Shown here piece by piece: positions 7,246 through 15,067 of a stretch of 22,714 nucleotides of DNA. Position 1 is the stretch's first letter. Every line of letters begins with the position of its first letter. The notes under the pieces are model-generated. The model was not told the DNA's origin and did no database searches. It saw only the letters and a program-made list of their open reading frames with translations. This DNA is from CAZPZR01 sp964591105. GTDB taxonomy: Bacteria; Bacillota; Clostridia; Lachnospirales; Lachnospiraceae. Where the stretch lies: positions 1 to 22,714 of the forward strand of contig CAZPZR010000028.1 in the NCBI GenBank assembly GCA_964591105.1, read 5' to 3'. Both the position numbers and the translations under genes were made by a program.

Positions 7246-7763
7246 TGCGGGTCATAGGAGGAATCATTGTGATAGGCGCAACGTCCTTGTTTGGGATGGA
7301 ACAGGCAAGGAGTTTACAGGAACAATATGAGGAAATGTTGTGTTTGCAGAAACTAATTTATTACATACAGAGTGAGATTGGCTACGCAAGAACGTATTTG
7401 AGTGAAATATTTGAATTAACAGGAAGAAAAACAAAAGAGCCTTATCAGAAGTGGCTAATGGAACTGAGCGGTTGGATGAAAGAAGAAAATCAAGAACGAT
7501 TTCATGAGATGTGGGAGAAAAGCATTGAGATGTATTTGAATAAAGAAGTGAAACTTCCAAAGAAAGAACTGCAGAGATTGAAAGAATTGGGAAAACAGTT
7601 GGGAACATCAGATGTCCAGTCCCAGATTCGATTTTTGGAGTTTTATTTGCAGCAGCTTAGAGAAACAACGAATGATCTGCGTATGAATCTGTACACCCGG
7701 AAGAAATTGAGCTACTGCATGGGAATTGCAAGTGGGATTTTTCTTTTTGTGCTTTTGATATAG
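7239..7763 (+). CDS. spoIIIAB: Stage III sporulation protein AB
   Basis: A 174-residue protein distantly related to GspF/T2SS inner-membrane platform proteins. A hydrophobic N-terminus (MRVIGGIIVIGATSLFGM) is followed by a long helical region (QARSLQEQYEEMLCLQKLIYYIQSEI), and the chain ends in another membrane segment (MGIASGIFLFVLLI). Two starts are possible: ATG 7239, seven bases after AGGTG, and ATG 7245, which overlaps the upstream stop as TGATG. I prefer 7239 on ribosome-site spacing; the difference is two residues. Second gene of spoIIIA. Confidence 0.93.
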   Translation: MLMRVIGGIIVIGATSLFGMEQARSLQEQYEEMLCLQKLIYYIQSEIGYARTYLSEIFELTGRKTKEPYQKWLMELSGWMKEENQERFHEMWEKSIEMYLNKEVKLPKKELQRLKELGKQLGTSDVQSQIRFLEFYLQQLRETTNDLRMNLYTRKKLSYCMGIASGIFLFVLLI

Positions 7764-7773
7764 GGAGGAACGT

Positions 7774-7968
7774 ATGACAGTTGATTTGATTTTTAAAATC
7801 GCAGCGGTAGGAATACTGGTATCGGTGCTCAGTCAAGTATTGAAGCACAGTGGTCGAGAAGAACAGGCATTTTTGACCAGTCTGGCAGGATTATTACTGG
7901 TTCTGTTTTGGATTGTGCCTTATATCTATGATTTGTTTGAATCTATTCAAAAGTTGTTTTCGTTGTAA
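7774..7968 (+). CDS. spoIIIAC: Stage III sporulation protein AC
   Basis: A 64-residue, two-helix membrane protein (IFKIAAVGILVSVLSQVL and FLTSLAGLLLVLFWIVPYI), the standard size for SpoIIIAC. KHSGREEQA in the cytosolic loop is typical of the family. A strong AGGGAGG lies about five bases before the ATG. In B. subtilis AC and AD contribute to the membrane part of the channel. Confidence 0.95.
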   Translation: MTVDLIFKIAAVGILVSVLSQVLKHSGREEQAFLTSLAGLLLVLFWIVPYIYDLFESIQKLFSL

Positions 7969-7997
7969 ATTTGAAAAAGAGGAAAGGAAATGGAAGG

Positions 7998-8384
7998 ATG
8001 GGTATCATACAAGTCGGGGTTCTTGGTGTGGCAGGAGTTTTGCTGGCAGTGCAATTCAAGGGTGGAAAAAGTGAGTATGGAATCTACATTAGTATTGCGC
8101 TAAGTCTGCTGATTTTCTTTGCGATCTTGAGTCAACTAAAGGAAATGCTTGCGATGATAAAGACAATCGGTAGCTATATTAAGCTGGATACTGCGTACAT
8201 CGGAATTTTATTCAAGATTCTTGGAATCACGTATGTAGCAGAATTTTCATCCAGTATATGTAGGGATGCAGGGTATCAGACAATTGCACAGCAAATTGAG
8301 ATTTTTGGGAAATTGGCAATTCTGGTGTTGAGCACACCGGTGTTGCTGGCGTTGCTAGATGCGATAAAGGAATTTTTGTCATGA
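7998..8384 (+). CDS. spoIIIAD: Stage III sporulation protein AD
   Basis: A 128-residue membrane protein with about four hydrophobic segments. The family start (M-x-I-I-Q) matches MGIIQVGVLGVAGVLLAV, so I chose the ATG at 7998 instead of the upstream in-frame TTG at 7971; GGAAAGG at 7981-7987 can serve as the ribosome site. KLDTAYIGILFKILGITYVAE and the end LLALLDAIKEFL are conserved SpoIIIAD/AC-like sequence. The stop overlaps the spoIIIAE start as ATGA, implying coupled translation. Confidence 0.93.
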   Translation: MGIIQVGVLGVAGVLLAVQFKGGKSEYGIYISIALSLLIFFAILSQLKEMLAMIKTIGSYIKLDTAYIGILFKILGITYVAEFSSSICRDAGYQTIAQQIEIFGKLAILVLSTPVLLALLDAIKEFLS

Positions 8385-9553
8385 AAAGATTCAAAAAGGT
8401 TGGACATAAGCTTATGCAGATAGGAGTGACAGTAGTTTTTCTAGTTTTCGTTGCGAACATTACTCCATTTGCAAGAGTTGAGGTGTATGCGGCAGAATCA
8501 GAGGATGCTTCGGATACTTTGGAATCCTATGATTTCCAAGAAATTGATGAATCGCTGCAGGAATTATTTCCAGAAGAAAAGTTAGATTTCAAAGAAATTG
8601 TATCAAACGTTATTTCGGGAGATATGACGCTGACAGGAGAACTACTGAACCGACTCATCGGAGAACAAGTGGCGTATGCATTTGATGGGTGCAAGGAGAA
8701 TCTGGTTCATATTTTGCTATTGGCAGTTGTGGCAGCGGTTTTTACGAATTTTTCAAATGTCTTTCAGGGAAAACAGATGACGGAGGTGAGTTTTTACATT
8801 GTCTATTTATTGCTGATTGCATTATGTTTAAACTCTTTTCAACTTGTGGTTGATTGGACAACAGAAGGAATCCATAGGTTGACTGCGTTTATGACAGCAT
8901 TTTGCCCGATTTATTTTTTCGCAGTGACAATTGCAAAAGGTAGCGCCACTGCAGCAGCTTTTTATAATCTGGCATTGTTCCTCATTTATTTTGTTGAACT
9001 TTTTATCGGGAAAATATTGATTCCAGTGGTACATCTTTTTTTGATGGTCAAGGTATTGAATTTTCTGTCTCCGGAAGAATATTTGAGCAAATTTGCAGAA
9101 TTGATGGAAACACTTGTGAATTGGATGTTGAAAACGTTATTAGCTTGTATTATAGGGCTAAATGTTGTTCAAGGCTTGATTCATCCGGCTATTGATACGA
9201 TTAAACAAAGCGCAGTGACGAGAAGTGCAGAGGCGATTCCAGGAATTGGGGATGCCATTGGTGGAATGACGGAAGTTGTCATTGCCACTGCAGTACTTAC
9301 CAAAAATGGAATTGGTCTTGTGGGTGCGTTGATTTGTTTTGTGATCTGTTTGGTTCCGTTAATACAAGCGGCACTTCTTTCGCTGATGTATGCATTGGCA
9401 GCAGCGGTGATTCAGCCAATTTCAGATAAACGAGTGGTTGGATGTGTAGAAAGTGTGGCACAGGGATGCCATATGATGATGCGCATTATTTTTACCATGG
9501 GAATGTTATTTTTGCTGACGATTGTGATTGTATCTGCAGTATCGGGAGGATAA
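8381..9553 (+). CDS. spoIIIAE: Stage III sporulation protein AE, polytopic channel component
   Basis: A 390-residue protein, close to the B. subtilis length of ~399. It has an N-terminal signal sequence (GVTVVFLVFVANI, likely cleaved near VYAAESED at ~37), a polar extracytoplasmic region up to ~residue 100, then about seven membrane helices. Conserved SpoIIIAE sequences include the segment GIGDAIGGMTEVVIATAVL and the C-terminal DKRVVGCVESVAQG. It probably forms the membrane core of the SpoIIIA complex. The start overlaps spoIIIAD by four bases. Confidence 0.95.
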   Translation: MKRFKKVGHKLMQIGVTVVFLVFVANITPFARVEVYAAESEDASDTLESYDFQEIDESLQELFPEEKLDFKEIVSNVISGDMTLTGELLNRLIGEQVAYAFDGCKENLVHILLLAVVAAVFTNFSNVFQGKQMTEVSFYIVYLLLIALCLNSFQLVVDWTTEGIHRLTAFMTAFCPIYFFAVTIAKGSATAAAFYNLALFLIYFVELFIGKILIPVVHLFLMVKVLNFLSPEEYLSKFAELMETLVNWMLKTLLACIIGLNVVQGLIHPAIDTIKQSAVTRSAEAIPGIGDAIGGMTEVVIATAVLTKNGIGLVGALICFVICLVPLIQAALLSLMYALAAAVIQPISDKRVVGCVESVAQGCHMMMRIIFTMGMLFLLTIVIVSAVSGG

Positions 9554-9558
9554 GAATT

Positions 9559-9864
9559 ATGGTGACTTATTTGTATGAGTGGCTGCAAAATCTGGCGTTT
9601 TATCTGGTACTAGTGACAGCAATCTTTCACATGATACCGGAAATGGGATATAAAAAATACATACAATTTTTCACAGGATTGATATTGATCATTCTGTTAG
9701 TATCCCCGGTTCTGCAAGTACTGGGGACAGAGATTACACTTGAAGATTTTTATCGGGAAATGGACTACGAAACAGAAGTAGAACAAAAGCTCAAGGAGTG
9801 GCAGAAGGAACAAATAAAAGAAAACAATAGTGAAATCGAGGTGGAGGAGATACAGATTGAATGA
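9559..9864 (+). CDS. spoIIIAF: Stage III sporulation protein AF, short form
   Basis: A 101-residue protein. The two N-terminal membrane helices are clear: LYEWLQNLAFYLVLVTAIFH, and FFTGLILIILLVSPVLQVLG after YKKYIQ. These match the SpoIIIAF membrane module. The remaining ~50 residues are a charged helix (EVEQKLKEWQKEQIKEN) ending EIEVEEIQIE. The B. subtilis protein is about 206 residues and carries a folded ring-building-motif domain after the second helix; here there is little room for it. There is no frameshift, because spoIIIAG begins at once in another frame and overlaps by eight bases. The start at 9559 is preceded by GGGAGGA. The short length may be normal for this lineage. Confidence 0.9.
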   Translation: MVTYLYEWLQNLAFYLVLVTAIFHMIPEMGYKKYIQFFTGLILIILLVSPVLQVLGTEITLEDFYREMDYETEVEQKLKEWQKEQIKENNSEIEVEEIQIE

Positions 9865-10420
9865 AAAATTAAACCGATGGATACAGAACGTAAAGAATCT
9901 GAAAAAAGATCAGATTTGTATTCTACTTTTGATAGGTGTTTTATTAATGGTAATCTCAATCCCAACGAAGAAGAACGTAAATGAAACAAAGAAGAGCGAA
10001 GAAAGTACAGAGATACAGACGGATGAGTATGCATATGCGGAACAACTAGAGAGTCAGTTAGAAAGTATTCTGACAGAGGTAGAAGGGGTTGGAACGGTAT
10101 CGGTAATGGTAACGCTTCAGTCCTCTGCAGAGCAGATTGTGGAGAAAGATATTAGAGAAGAAGCAGAGGAACTTGCGGAAACAGACAGCCAGGGAGGCAA
10201 TCGAGACACAAAAAATACGGTACGGGAAGAAGAGACGATTTACAAGGATGGAGACTCACAGAGTCCCTATGTTCGAAAGGCACTTATGCCAAGAGTGGAA
10301 GGTGTTCTTGTGGTAGCAGAAGGCGGAAACCAACCAGTAGTCGTAAAAAATATTACAGAAGTTATTCAGGCATTATTTGGAATTGAGTCGCATAAGATTA
10401 AGATAGTTAAGAGGAGTTGA
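9857..10420 (+). CDS. spoIIIAG: Stage III sporulation protein AG, ring-forming channel subunit
   Basis: A 187-residue bitopic protein: short cytoplasmic N-terminus, one membrane helix (ICILLLIGVLLMVISI, residues ~20-35), then a domain with the ring-building-motif fold. In B. subtilis SpoIIIAG forms a large ring between the two membranes. Conserved features are YAEQLESQLESILTEVEGVG, VSVMVTL, YVRKALMPRVEGVLVVAEGG and the terminal ITEVIQALFGIESHKI. I chose the TTG at 9857, nine bases after GTGGAGGAG, which gives the family N-terminus MNEKLNRW; the in-frame GTG at 9830 has no ribosome site. The gene overlaps spoIIIAF. Confidence 0.93.
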   Translation: MNEKLNRWIQNVKNLKKDQICILLLIGVLLMVISIPTKKNVNETKKSEESTEIQTDEYAYAEQLESQLESILTEVEGVGTVSVMVTLQSSAEQIVEKDIREEAEELAETDSQGGNRDTKNTVREEETIYKDGDSQSPYVRKALMPRVEGVLVVAEGGNQPVVVKNITEVIQALFGIESHKIKIVKRS

Positions 10421-10443
10421 ACATCCAGAAACGGAGGAGTGGA

Positions 10444-11061
10444 ATGAAACAGATTTTGAAGAAGAACCAATTAATTATTGCGGCATTGGCGGTGATGATT
10501 GCTGCGGCAGGATATCTGAATTATTCGGGAAGAATCTTCGGAGAGAAGGACCAGAGTGCATCGGCAGGAAGTGACCTGGCAAATCAGGAACTTCTGGATA
10601 TTTCGGAACAGGATCTTGCGAGCGCAGATGGCGAGATTGAAAGTCAAGATGGGGAAGTGGATGGTACACCTGGGGAAGCAGTACTTACAAGCGGGGATGT
10701 GTCTTCGGTAGTTGCAGAGGCAAAAGTCAGCCGGGAGCAGGTGCGTGCAAAAAATAAGGAAACGCTGTTAGAAATTGTAAATAACGAAAAGCTGAGTGAT
10801 GCACAAAAACAAGAAGCAGTGAATGAAATGGTGCAGATGACAGAGATTGCCGAGAAGGAAGCGGCAGCAGAATCATTGCTAAATTCGAAAGGATTTGCAG
10901 AAGCGGTTGTCAGTATCACAGATGATTCTGTGGATGTTGTAGTGAATGCATCAGATTTAAGTGAGGCGAATCGGGCACAGATTGAGGACATTGTGGCAAG
11001 AAAAACTGGAATTGCAGCAGAAAATATCATTATTACACCTGTGGATGGACAGGAAAAATAA
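10444..11061 (+). CDS. spoIIIAH: Stage III sporulation protein AH
   Basis: A 205-residue bitopic protein: one N-terminal membrane helix (IIAALAVMIAAAGYLNY, residues ~10-26), a low-complexity Ser/Asp/Glu/Gly linker, then a YscJ/FliF-like ring-building domain (from ~SREQVRAKNKETLLEI to the end, IIITPVDGQEK). In B. subtilis its extracellular domain binds forespore SpoIIQ to bridge the two membranes. The ATG at 10444 is preceded by GGAGGAG with good spacing; an upstream in-frame TTG at 10417 is rejected. Last gene of the operon, followed directly by a terminator. Confidence 0.95.
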   Translation: MKQILKKNQLIIAALAVMIAAAGYLNYSGRIFGEKDQSASAGSDLANQELLDISEQDLASADGEIESQDGEVDGTPGEAVLTSGDVSSVVAEAKVSREQVRAKNKETLLEIVNNEKLSDAQKQEAVNEMVQMTEIAEKEAAAESLLNSKGFAEAVVSITDDSVDVVVNASDLSEANRAQIEDIVARKTGIAAENIIITPVDGQEK

Positions 11062-11090
11062 AGAACAGTTTGAATAGCTGTTCTTTTTTT
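11060..11090 (+). terminator. spoIIIA operon terminator
   Basis: AAGAACAG at 11061-11068 pairs with CTGTTCTT at 11078-11085 around a ~9-base loop, followed by a T-run through 11090. The hairpin begins within the spoIIIAH stop codon. Confidence 0.88.
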
Positions 11091-11098
11091 GCTATAAT
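11070..11098 (+). promoter_or_regulatory. Predicted sigma-A promoter of prfC, embedded in a terminator
   Basis: TTGAAT (11070-11075), a 17-base spacer and a perfect TATAAT (11093-11098). The -35 box occupies the loop of the spoIIIAH terminator hairpin and the spacer contains its T-run. Transcription would start near 11105, past the hairpin, giving a ~39-base leader. Confidence 0.75.
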
Positions 11099-11143
11099 AT
11101 AATAGGTTATGCGTAAAAATAGATAATGTAGGAGAATTCGAAT

Positions 11144-12745
11144 ATGTCAGAAATTACAAAGGAAGTTAAAGAACAGATAAAAAAGAGAAGAACGTTTGCG
11201 ATTATTTCGCATCCGGATGCTGGTAAGACAACTTTAACCGAGAAGTTCCTTCTGTACGGAGGAGCAATCAACCAGGCAGGAAGTGTTAAGGGGAAAGCCA
11301 CTGCAAAACATGCAGTTTCAGACTGGATGGAGATTGAAAAAGAAAGAGGTATTTCCGTTACTTCTTCCGTACTTCAGTTTAATTATGGAGGATACTGTAT
11401 CAACATTCTGGATACACCAGGGCACCAGGATTTCTCAGAGGATACGTATCGAACACTGATGGCAGCAGACTCTGCCGTAATGGTAATTGATGCTTCAAAG
11501 GGTGTTGAGGCACAGACAAGAAAATTATTTAAAGTATGTACAATGCGTCATATTCCTATCTTTACATTTATTAATAAAATGGACCGAGAGGCAATGGATA
11601 CCTTCGAACTTTTGGATGATATTGAAAATGAACTTGGTATTGCAACTTGTCCAGTAAACTGGCCAATTGGTTCAGGAAAAGAATTTAAAGGTGTATATGA
11701 CAGAGCAACAAAGACAGTAGAACTTTTCTCTGATACAAGAAAAGGTACTACACAGGGAGAAGTGAAGAAGATTGCTATTGATGATCCAGCAATCGATGAA
11801 CTGATTCCAGAAGCACAGAAAGCACAGTTGGAGGAAGAAATTGAACTTCAGGATGGAGCTGGAGCAGAGTTTGATCAGGAATTAGTAAGTAAGGGTGAAT
11901 TGTCACCAGTATTTTTCGGTTCCGCACTTACAAACTTTGGGGTAGAGACATTCTTGCAGCATTTCTTACAGATGACAAGCTCTCCGCTTCCAAGAAACTC
12001 TGATCAGGGCAAGATTGACCCAATGGAAGAAAAAGACTTTTCAGCGTTTGTCTTCAAGATTCAGGCCAACATGAACAAGGCTCACAGAGACAGAATCGCG
12101 TTCATGCGTATCTGCTCCGGAGAATTTGAAGCAGGAATGGATGTGTTCCATATTCAGGGTGGAAAGAAAGTTCGTCTTTCTCAGCCACAGCAGCTGATGG
12201 CAAGTGAACGTAAGATGGTAGAAGAAGCTTACGGAGGAGACATTATTGGTGTATTTGACCCGGGAATTTTCTCAATTGGAGATACATTGACTACTTCACC
12301 AAAGAAATTTGCATACGAAGGAATTCCAACGTTCGCACCAGAACATTTCGCAAGAGTACGCCAGGTAGATACAATGAAACGTAAGCAGTTCATCAAAGGA
12401 ATCAACCAGATTGCACAGGAAGGTGCCATTCAGATTTTCCAGGAATTCAATACCGGTATGGAAGAAATCATTGTTGGTGTAGTTGGTGTTCTTCAGTTTG
12501 ATGTGTTAAAATATCGCTTGGAAAATGAATACAATGTAGAGATCCGTTTGGAACCATTGCCATATGAATATATCCGTTGGATTGATAATACAGATATTGA
12601 TGTAAGTAAGATTACAGGAACTTCAGACATGAAGCGAGTGAAAGACTTAAAAGACAGACCATTGCTTCTGTTTATCAATGAGTGGAGTATCCGCATGACG
12701 ATGGAAAGAAATGAAGGATTAGTACTGACAGAATTTGCACGGTAA
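11144..12745 (+). CDS. prfC: Peptide chain release factor 3 (RF3)
   Basis: A 533-residue translational GTPase that recycles RF1/RF2 from the ribosome after termination. GTP-binding motifs are AIISHPDAGKTT (G1, residues 19-30), ERGISVTSS (G2, ~67-75), DTPGH (G3, 90-94) and NKMD (G4, 144-147). GAINQAGSVKGKATAKHAVSDW style sequence after G1 and the DFSEDTYRTL motif are RF3-specific and separate it from EF-G, TetM and LepA. Length fits the family (~530). GGAG lies nine bases before the ATG. It has its own promoter and sits alone between the spoIIIA operon and the asp23-recN operon. No terminator is obvious after it. Confidence 0.96.
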   Translation: MSEITKEVKEQIKKRRTFAIISHPDAGKTTLTEKFLLYGGAINQAGSVKGKATAKHAVSDWMEIEKERGISVTSSVLQFNYGGYCINILDTPGHQDFSEDTYRTLMAADSAVMVIDASKGVEAQTRKLFKVCTMRHIPIFTFINKMDREAMDTFELLDDIENELGIATCPVNWPIGSGKEFKGVYDRATKTVELFSDTRKGTTQGEVKKIAIDDPAIDELIPEAQKAQLEEEIELQDGAGAEFDQELVSKGELSPVFFGSALTNFGVETFLQHFLQMTSSPLPRNSDQGKIDPMEEKDFSAFVFKIQANMNKAHRDRIAFMRICSGEFEAGMDVFHIQGGKKVRLSQPQQLMASERKMVEEAYGGDIIGVFDPGIFSIGDTLTTSPKKFAYEGIPTFAPEHFARVRQVDTMKRKQFIKGINQIAQEGAIQIFQEFNTGMEEIIVGVVGVLQFDVLKYRLENEYNVEIRLEPLPYEYIRWIDNTDIDVSKITGTSDMKRVKDLKDRPLLLFINEWSIRMTMERNEGLVLTEFAR

Positions 12746-12757
12746 GGTCATTGCCCC

Positions 12758-12786
12758 TTTCCAAAAGGAAATTAATTTGTTATAAT
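12758..12786 (+). promoter_or_regulatory. Predicted extended -10 promoter of the asp23-recN operon
   Basis: TATAAT at 12781-12786 is preceded directly by TGT, giving an extended -10 motif (TGnTATAAT). A moderate -35 match, TTTCCA, lies 17 bases upstream at 12758-12763. The leader to the asp23 ATG is ~30 bases and contains AGGAGG at 12809-12814. Confidence 0.7.
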
Positions 12787-12822
12787 GATTAGAACCGTAG
12801 AACCAAACAGGAGGTTTAAGAA

Positions 12823-13215
12823 ATGGGAAGAGAAGAAAGAAAAGAAAGAAATACTTATACAATAAAATCAGATGAGAATTTCGGAGAAGTTAAGATTGCA
12901 GACGAAGTAGTAGCAATCATTGCAGGACTTGCAGCAACAGAAGTAGAAGGTGTTGCATCTATGGCAGGTAATGCGACAAGAGAACTTGTAAGCAAGCTTG
13001 GCGTGAAATCCTTATCAAAAGGTGTGAAAGTAGACGTATTAGAAGGTGTTGTAACAGTAAGCGTTGCACTGAATTTAAAATATGGATACAACATTAAGAC
13101 AATCACAGGCAAGGTACAGGAAAAAGTAAAAGCAGCAATTGAGAACATGACAGGACTTGAAGTTGCAGATGTTAATATCCGCGTTGCAGGTGTGGAGATT
13201 CCGGAGGAAGCATAA
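12823..13215 (+). CDS. Asp23/Gls24 family envelope-stress protein (YqhY-type)
   Basis: A 130-residue soluble protein of the Asp23 family. Family marks are VKIADEVVAIIAGLAATEVEGV near the start, GVKVDVLEGVVTVSVALNLKYG in the middle, and EKVKAAIENMTGLEVADVNIRV at the end. The position just before nusB matches B. subtilis yqhY, whose product has been linked to control of fatty-acid synthesis through acetyl-CoA carboxylase. Here accBC is not adjacent, so that link is not supported by context. The ribosome site is a perfect AGGAGG. First gene of the long operon. Confidence 0.9.
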   Translation: MGREERKERNTYTIKSDENFGEVKIADEVVAIIAGLAATEVEGVASMAGNATRELVSKLGVKSLSKGVKVDVLEGVVTVSVALNLKYGYNIKTITGKVQEKVKAAIENMTGLEVADVNIRVAGVEIPEEA

Positions 13216-13617
13216 GTGAAAAGAGCAGAATTACGAGAACATATTTTTAAAGTAATTTTCGGACTTGAGTTCAACGAAGAAAATGAGATGAATGAACAGA
13301 TTGAATTATACTTCGATCAACTGGAAGAAGATGCAAAAGAAAAGGATCTGTCTTACATTCGTACAAAAGTACAGAAGGTTGCTGAAAAAGTAGAAGAGAT
13401 TGATACTCTGATCAATGAGAACACAAAGGGATGGAAGACAACCCGTATGAATAAAGCTGATCTTAGTATTCTTAGACTGGCAGTTTATGAAATGAAGTGG
13501 GACGATGAAGTACCAGTAGGAGTAGCAATCGACCAGGCAGTAGAACTTGCGAAAAAGTACAGCAGTGATGATGGTCCATCATTTATCAATGGAGTGCTGG
13601 CAAAACTGGCAGACTAG
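13216..13617 (+). CDS. nusB: Transcription antitermination factor NusB
   Basis: A 133-residue all-helical protein that joins NusE (S10) on boxA RNA to form antitermination complexes on rRNA operons. Conserved NusB segments are REHIFKVIFGLEF at the N-terminus, MNKADLSILRLAVYEM in the middle and VAIDQAVELAKKYSSDDGPSFINGVLAKL at the end. It starts with GTG directly after the asp23 stop, using GGAGG (13203-13207) inside the end of asp23, so translation is probably coupled. Confidence 0.95.
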   Translation: MKRAELREHIFKVIFGLEFNEENEMNEQIELYFDQLEEDAKEKDLSYIRTKVQKVAEKVEEIDTLINENTKGWKTTRMNKADLSILRLAVYEMKWDDEVPVGVAIDQAVELAKKYSSDDGPSFINGVLAKLAD

Positions 13618-13632
13618 TGTTTGAGGTGTAGT

Positions 13633-14847
13633 ATGACACGGAATGTATATACGGTGCGACAGGTGAATGCTTACATCAAGAACATGTTTGTCCAGGATTA
13701 TATGCTGAACCGCATTTACGTGAAAGGTGAGGTGTCAAATTGTAAATATCACACCTCCGGTCATATATATTTTTCATTAAAGGATGAGTCTGGAACGATT
13801 GCCTGCGTCATGTTTGCGGGGCAGCGAGGCGGGCTCTCTTTTCGTATGAGAGAAGGTCAGCAGGTTGTTGTGTTAGGCAGCGTGAATGTATATGAAAGAA
13901 GTGGCTCTTATCAGTTGTATGCGAACGAGATTCGTTTGGATGGAGAAGGCATTCTGTTTGAAAAATTTCAGGCACTGAAACGTGAACTGGAAGAGATGGG
14001 AATGTTTGCTAGCGAATATAAGAGACCAATTCCTGCATATGCAAAACGCATTGGAATTGTCACAGCGCCGACGGGAGCTGCAATTCGAGACATTATGAAT
14101 ATTAGTCGCAGAAGAAATCCTTACACACAGTTAATTCTCTATCCGGCACAAGTGCAGGGAGAGGGTGCGAAGGAAAGTATCGTCCGAGGAATTCAGATGT
14201 TGGAAAAACAACAGGTGGATATTATTATTGTCGGACGAGGCGGTGGATCGATTGAGGATTTGTGGGCATTTAACGAAGAAGAAGTTGCAAGGGCAATTTT
14301 CGAGTGTGAGATACCGGTTATTTCGGCAGTTGGACATGAGACAGACACGACGATTGCAGACTATGTGGCGGATCTTCGTGCACCGACACCTTCAGCAGCG
14401 GCGGAACTGGCAGTCTTCGATTACTATCAGATGGAACAGAGTCTAAGAGAATGTCAGATGCGTATGAAGCGTGCACTGTTGTCGCAGCTTCAGGTGGAGA
14501 GATTAAAGTGGAAACAATTTGAAACGCGCCTTTCTTATTTGCATCCGAAGAATGTCATTAGAGAACAGCAGCAAAGATGTGTAGAGTGTGAAGAAAAACT
14601 TCATATGCTCATGGAAAACAGGTTGAATCAGGAAAAACATAGATTTCAGATTTGCCTGGAAAAGATGAAAATGTTGTCACCATTGGCGAAGTTAAGCCAG
14701 GGATTTTCCTATGTGGAAAAGGAAAAAGGTGGCGTTGTGAAACGTATTTCAGATGTGAAAGACGGAGATAGAATAGCAATTTATGTCACAGATGGTGTTA
14801 TAGATGCATCTGTGGAACATGTCAGGGAGGAACAGCATGGCAAGTAA
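13633..14847 (+). CDS. xseA: Exodeoxyribonuclease VII large subunit
   Basis: A 404-residue catalytic subunit of ExoVII, which degrades single-stranded DNA to short oligonucleotides in repair. The N-terminal OB-fold (VNAYIKNMFVQDYMLNRIYV, VKGEVSNCKYHTSGHIYFSL) is followed by the nuclease domain with IGIVTAPTGAAIRDI, GRGGGSIEDLW (~residues 200-210) and GHETDTTIADYVADLRAPTP (~234-253), then a coiled-coil region and the short C-terminal segment that pairs with XseB (LSPLAKLSQGFSYVEKE). The ATG at 13633 follows TTGAGGTG; the in-frame TTG at 13621 is part of that ribosome site. It overlaps xseB by 11 bases. Confidence 0.96.
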   Translation: MTRNVYTVRQVNAYIKNMFVQDYMLNRIYVKGEVSNCKYHTSGHIYFSLKDESGTIACVMFAGQRGGLSFRMREGQQVVVLGSVNVYERSGSYQLYANEIRLDGEGILFEKFQALKRELEEMGMFASEYKRPIPAYAKRIGIVTAPTGAAIRDIMNISRRRNPYTQLILYPAQVQGEGAKESIVRGIQMLEKQQVDIIIVGRGGGSIEDLWAFNEEEVARAIFECEIPVISAVGHETDTTIADYVADLRAPTPSAAAELAVFDYYQMEQSLRECQMRMKRALLSQLQVERLKWKQFETRLSYLHPKNVIREQQQRCVECEEKLHMLMENRLNQEKHRFQICLEKMKMLSPLAKLSQGFSYVEKEKGGVVKRISDVKDGDRIAIYVTDGVIDASVEHVREEQHGK

Positions 14848-15067
14848 AGAAAAGAAAACAGAGGAGCTTACATTGGAGGAAACTTTTGCAGGACTTGAAG
14901 AGGTAATCCGCACAATGGAACAAGGAGAGATTTCTCTGGAAGAATCTTTTAATCTTTATCACAAGGGAGTGGACATGCTGAAATCCTGCAATGATAAGAT
15001 TGAAAAAGTAGAAAAGAAAATGCTGATTTTAGATAATGAAGGAGCTGCCCATGAGTTTGAATCATAA
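14837..15067 (+). CDS. xseB: Exodeoxyribonuclease VII small subunit
   Basis: A 76-residue helical hairpin that multimerises along the XseA coiled coil and is needed for stable ExoVII. The signature reads LEETFAGLEEVIRTMEQGEI, then SLEESFNLYHKGVDMLKSCN. The ATG at 14837 has AGGGAGG six bases upstream; extending to an earlier start would run unrelated sequence inside xseA. It overlaps xseA by 11 bases and the next gene by 17, so the three are likely translated in a coupled way. Confidence 0.94.
   Translation: MASKEKKTEELTLEETFAGLEEVIRTMEQGEISLEESFNLYHKGVDMLKSCNDKIEKVEKKMLILDNEGAAHEFES

Noticed and set aside
12746..12822. Terminator between prfC and asp23 (TTTCC AAAA GGAAA)
   Set aside because: The stem is only five pairs with no T-run and it overlaps the -35 region of the asp23 promoter.
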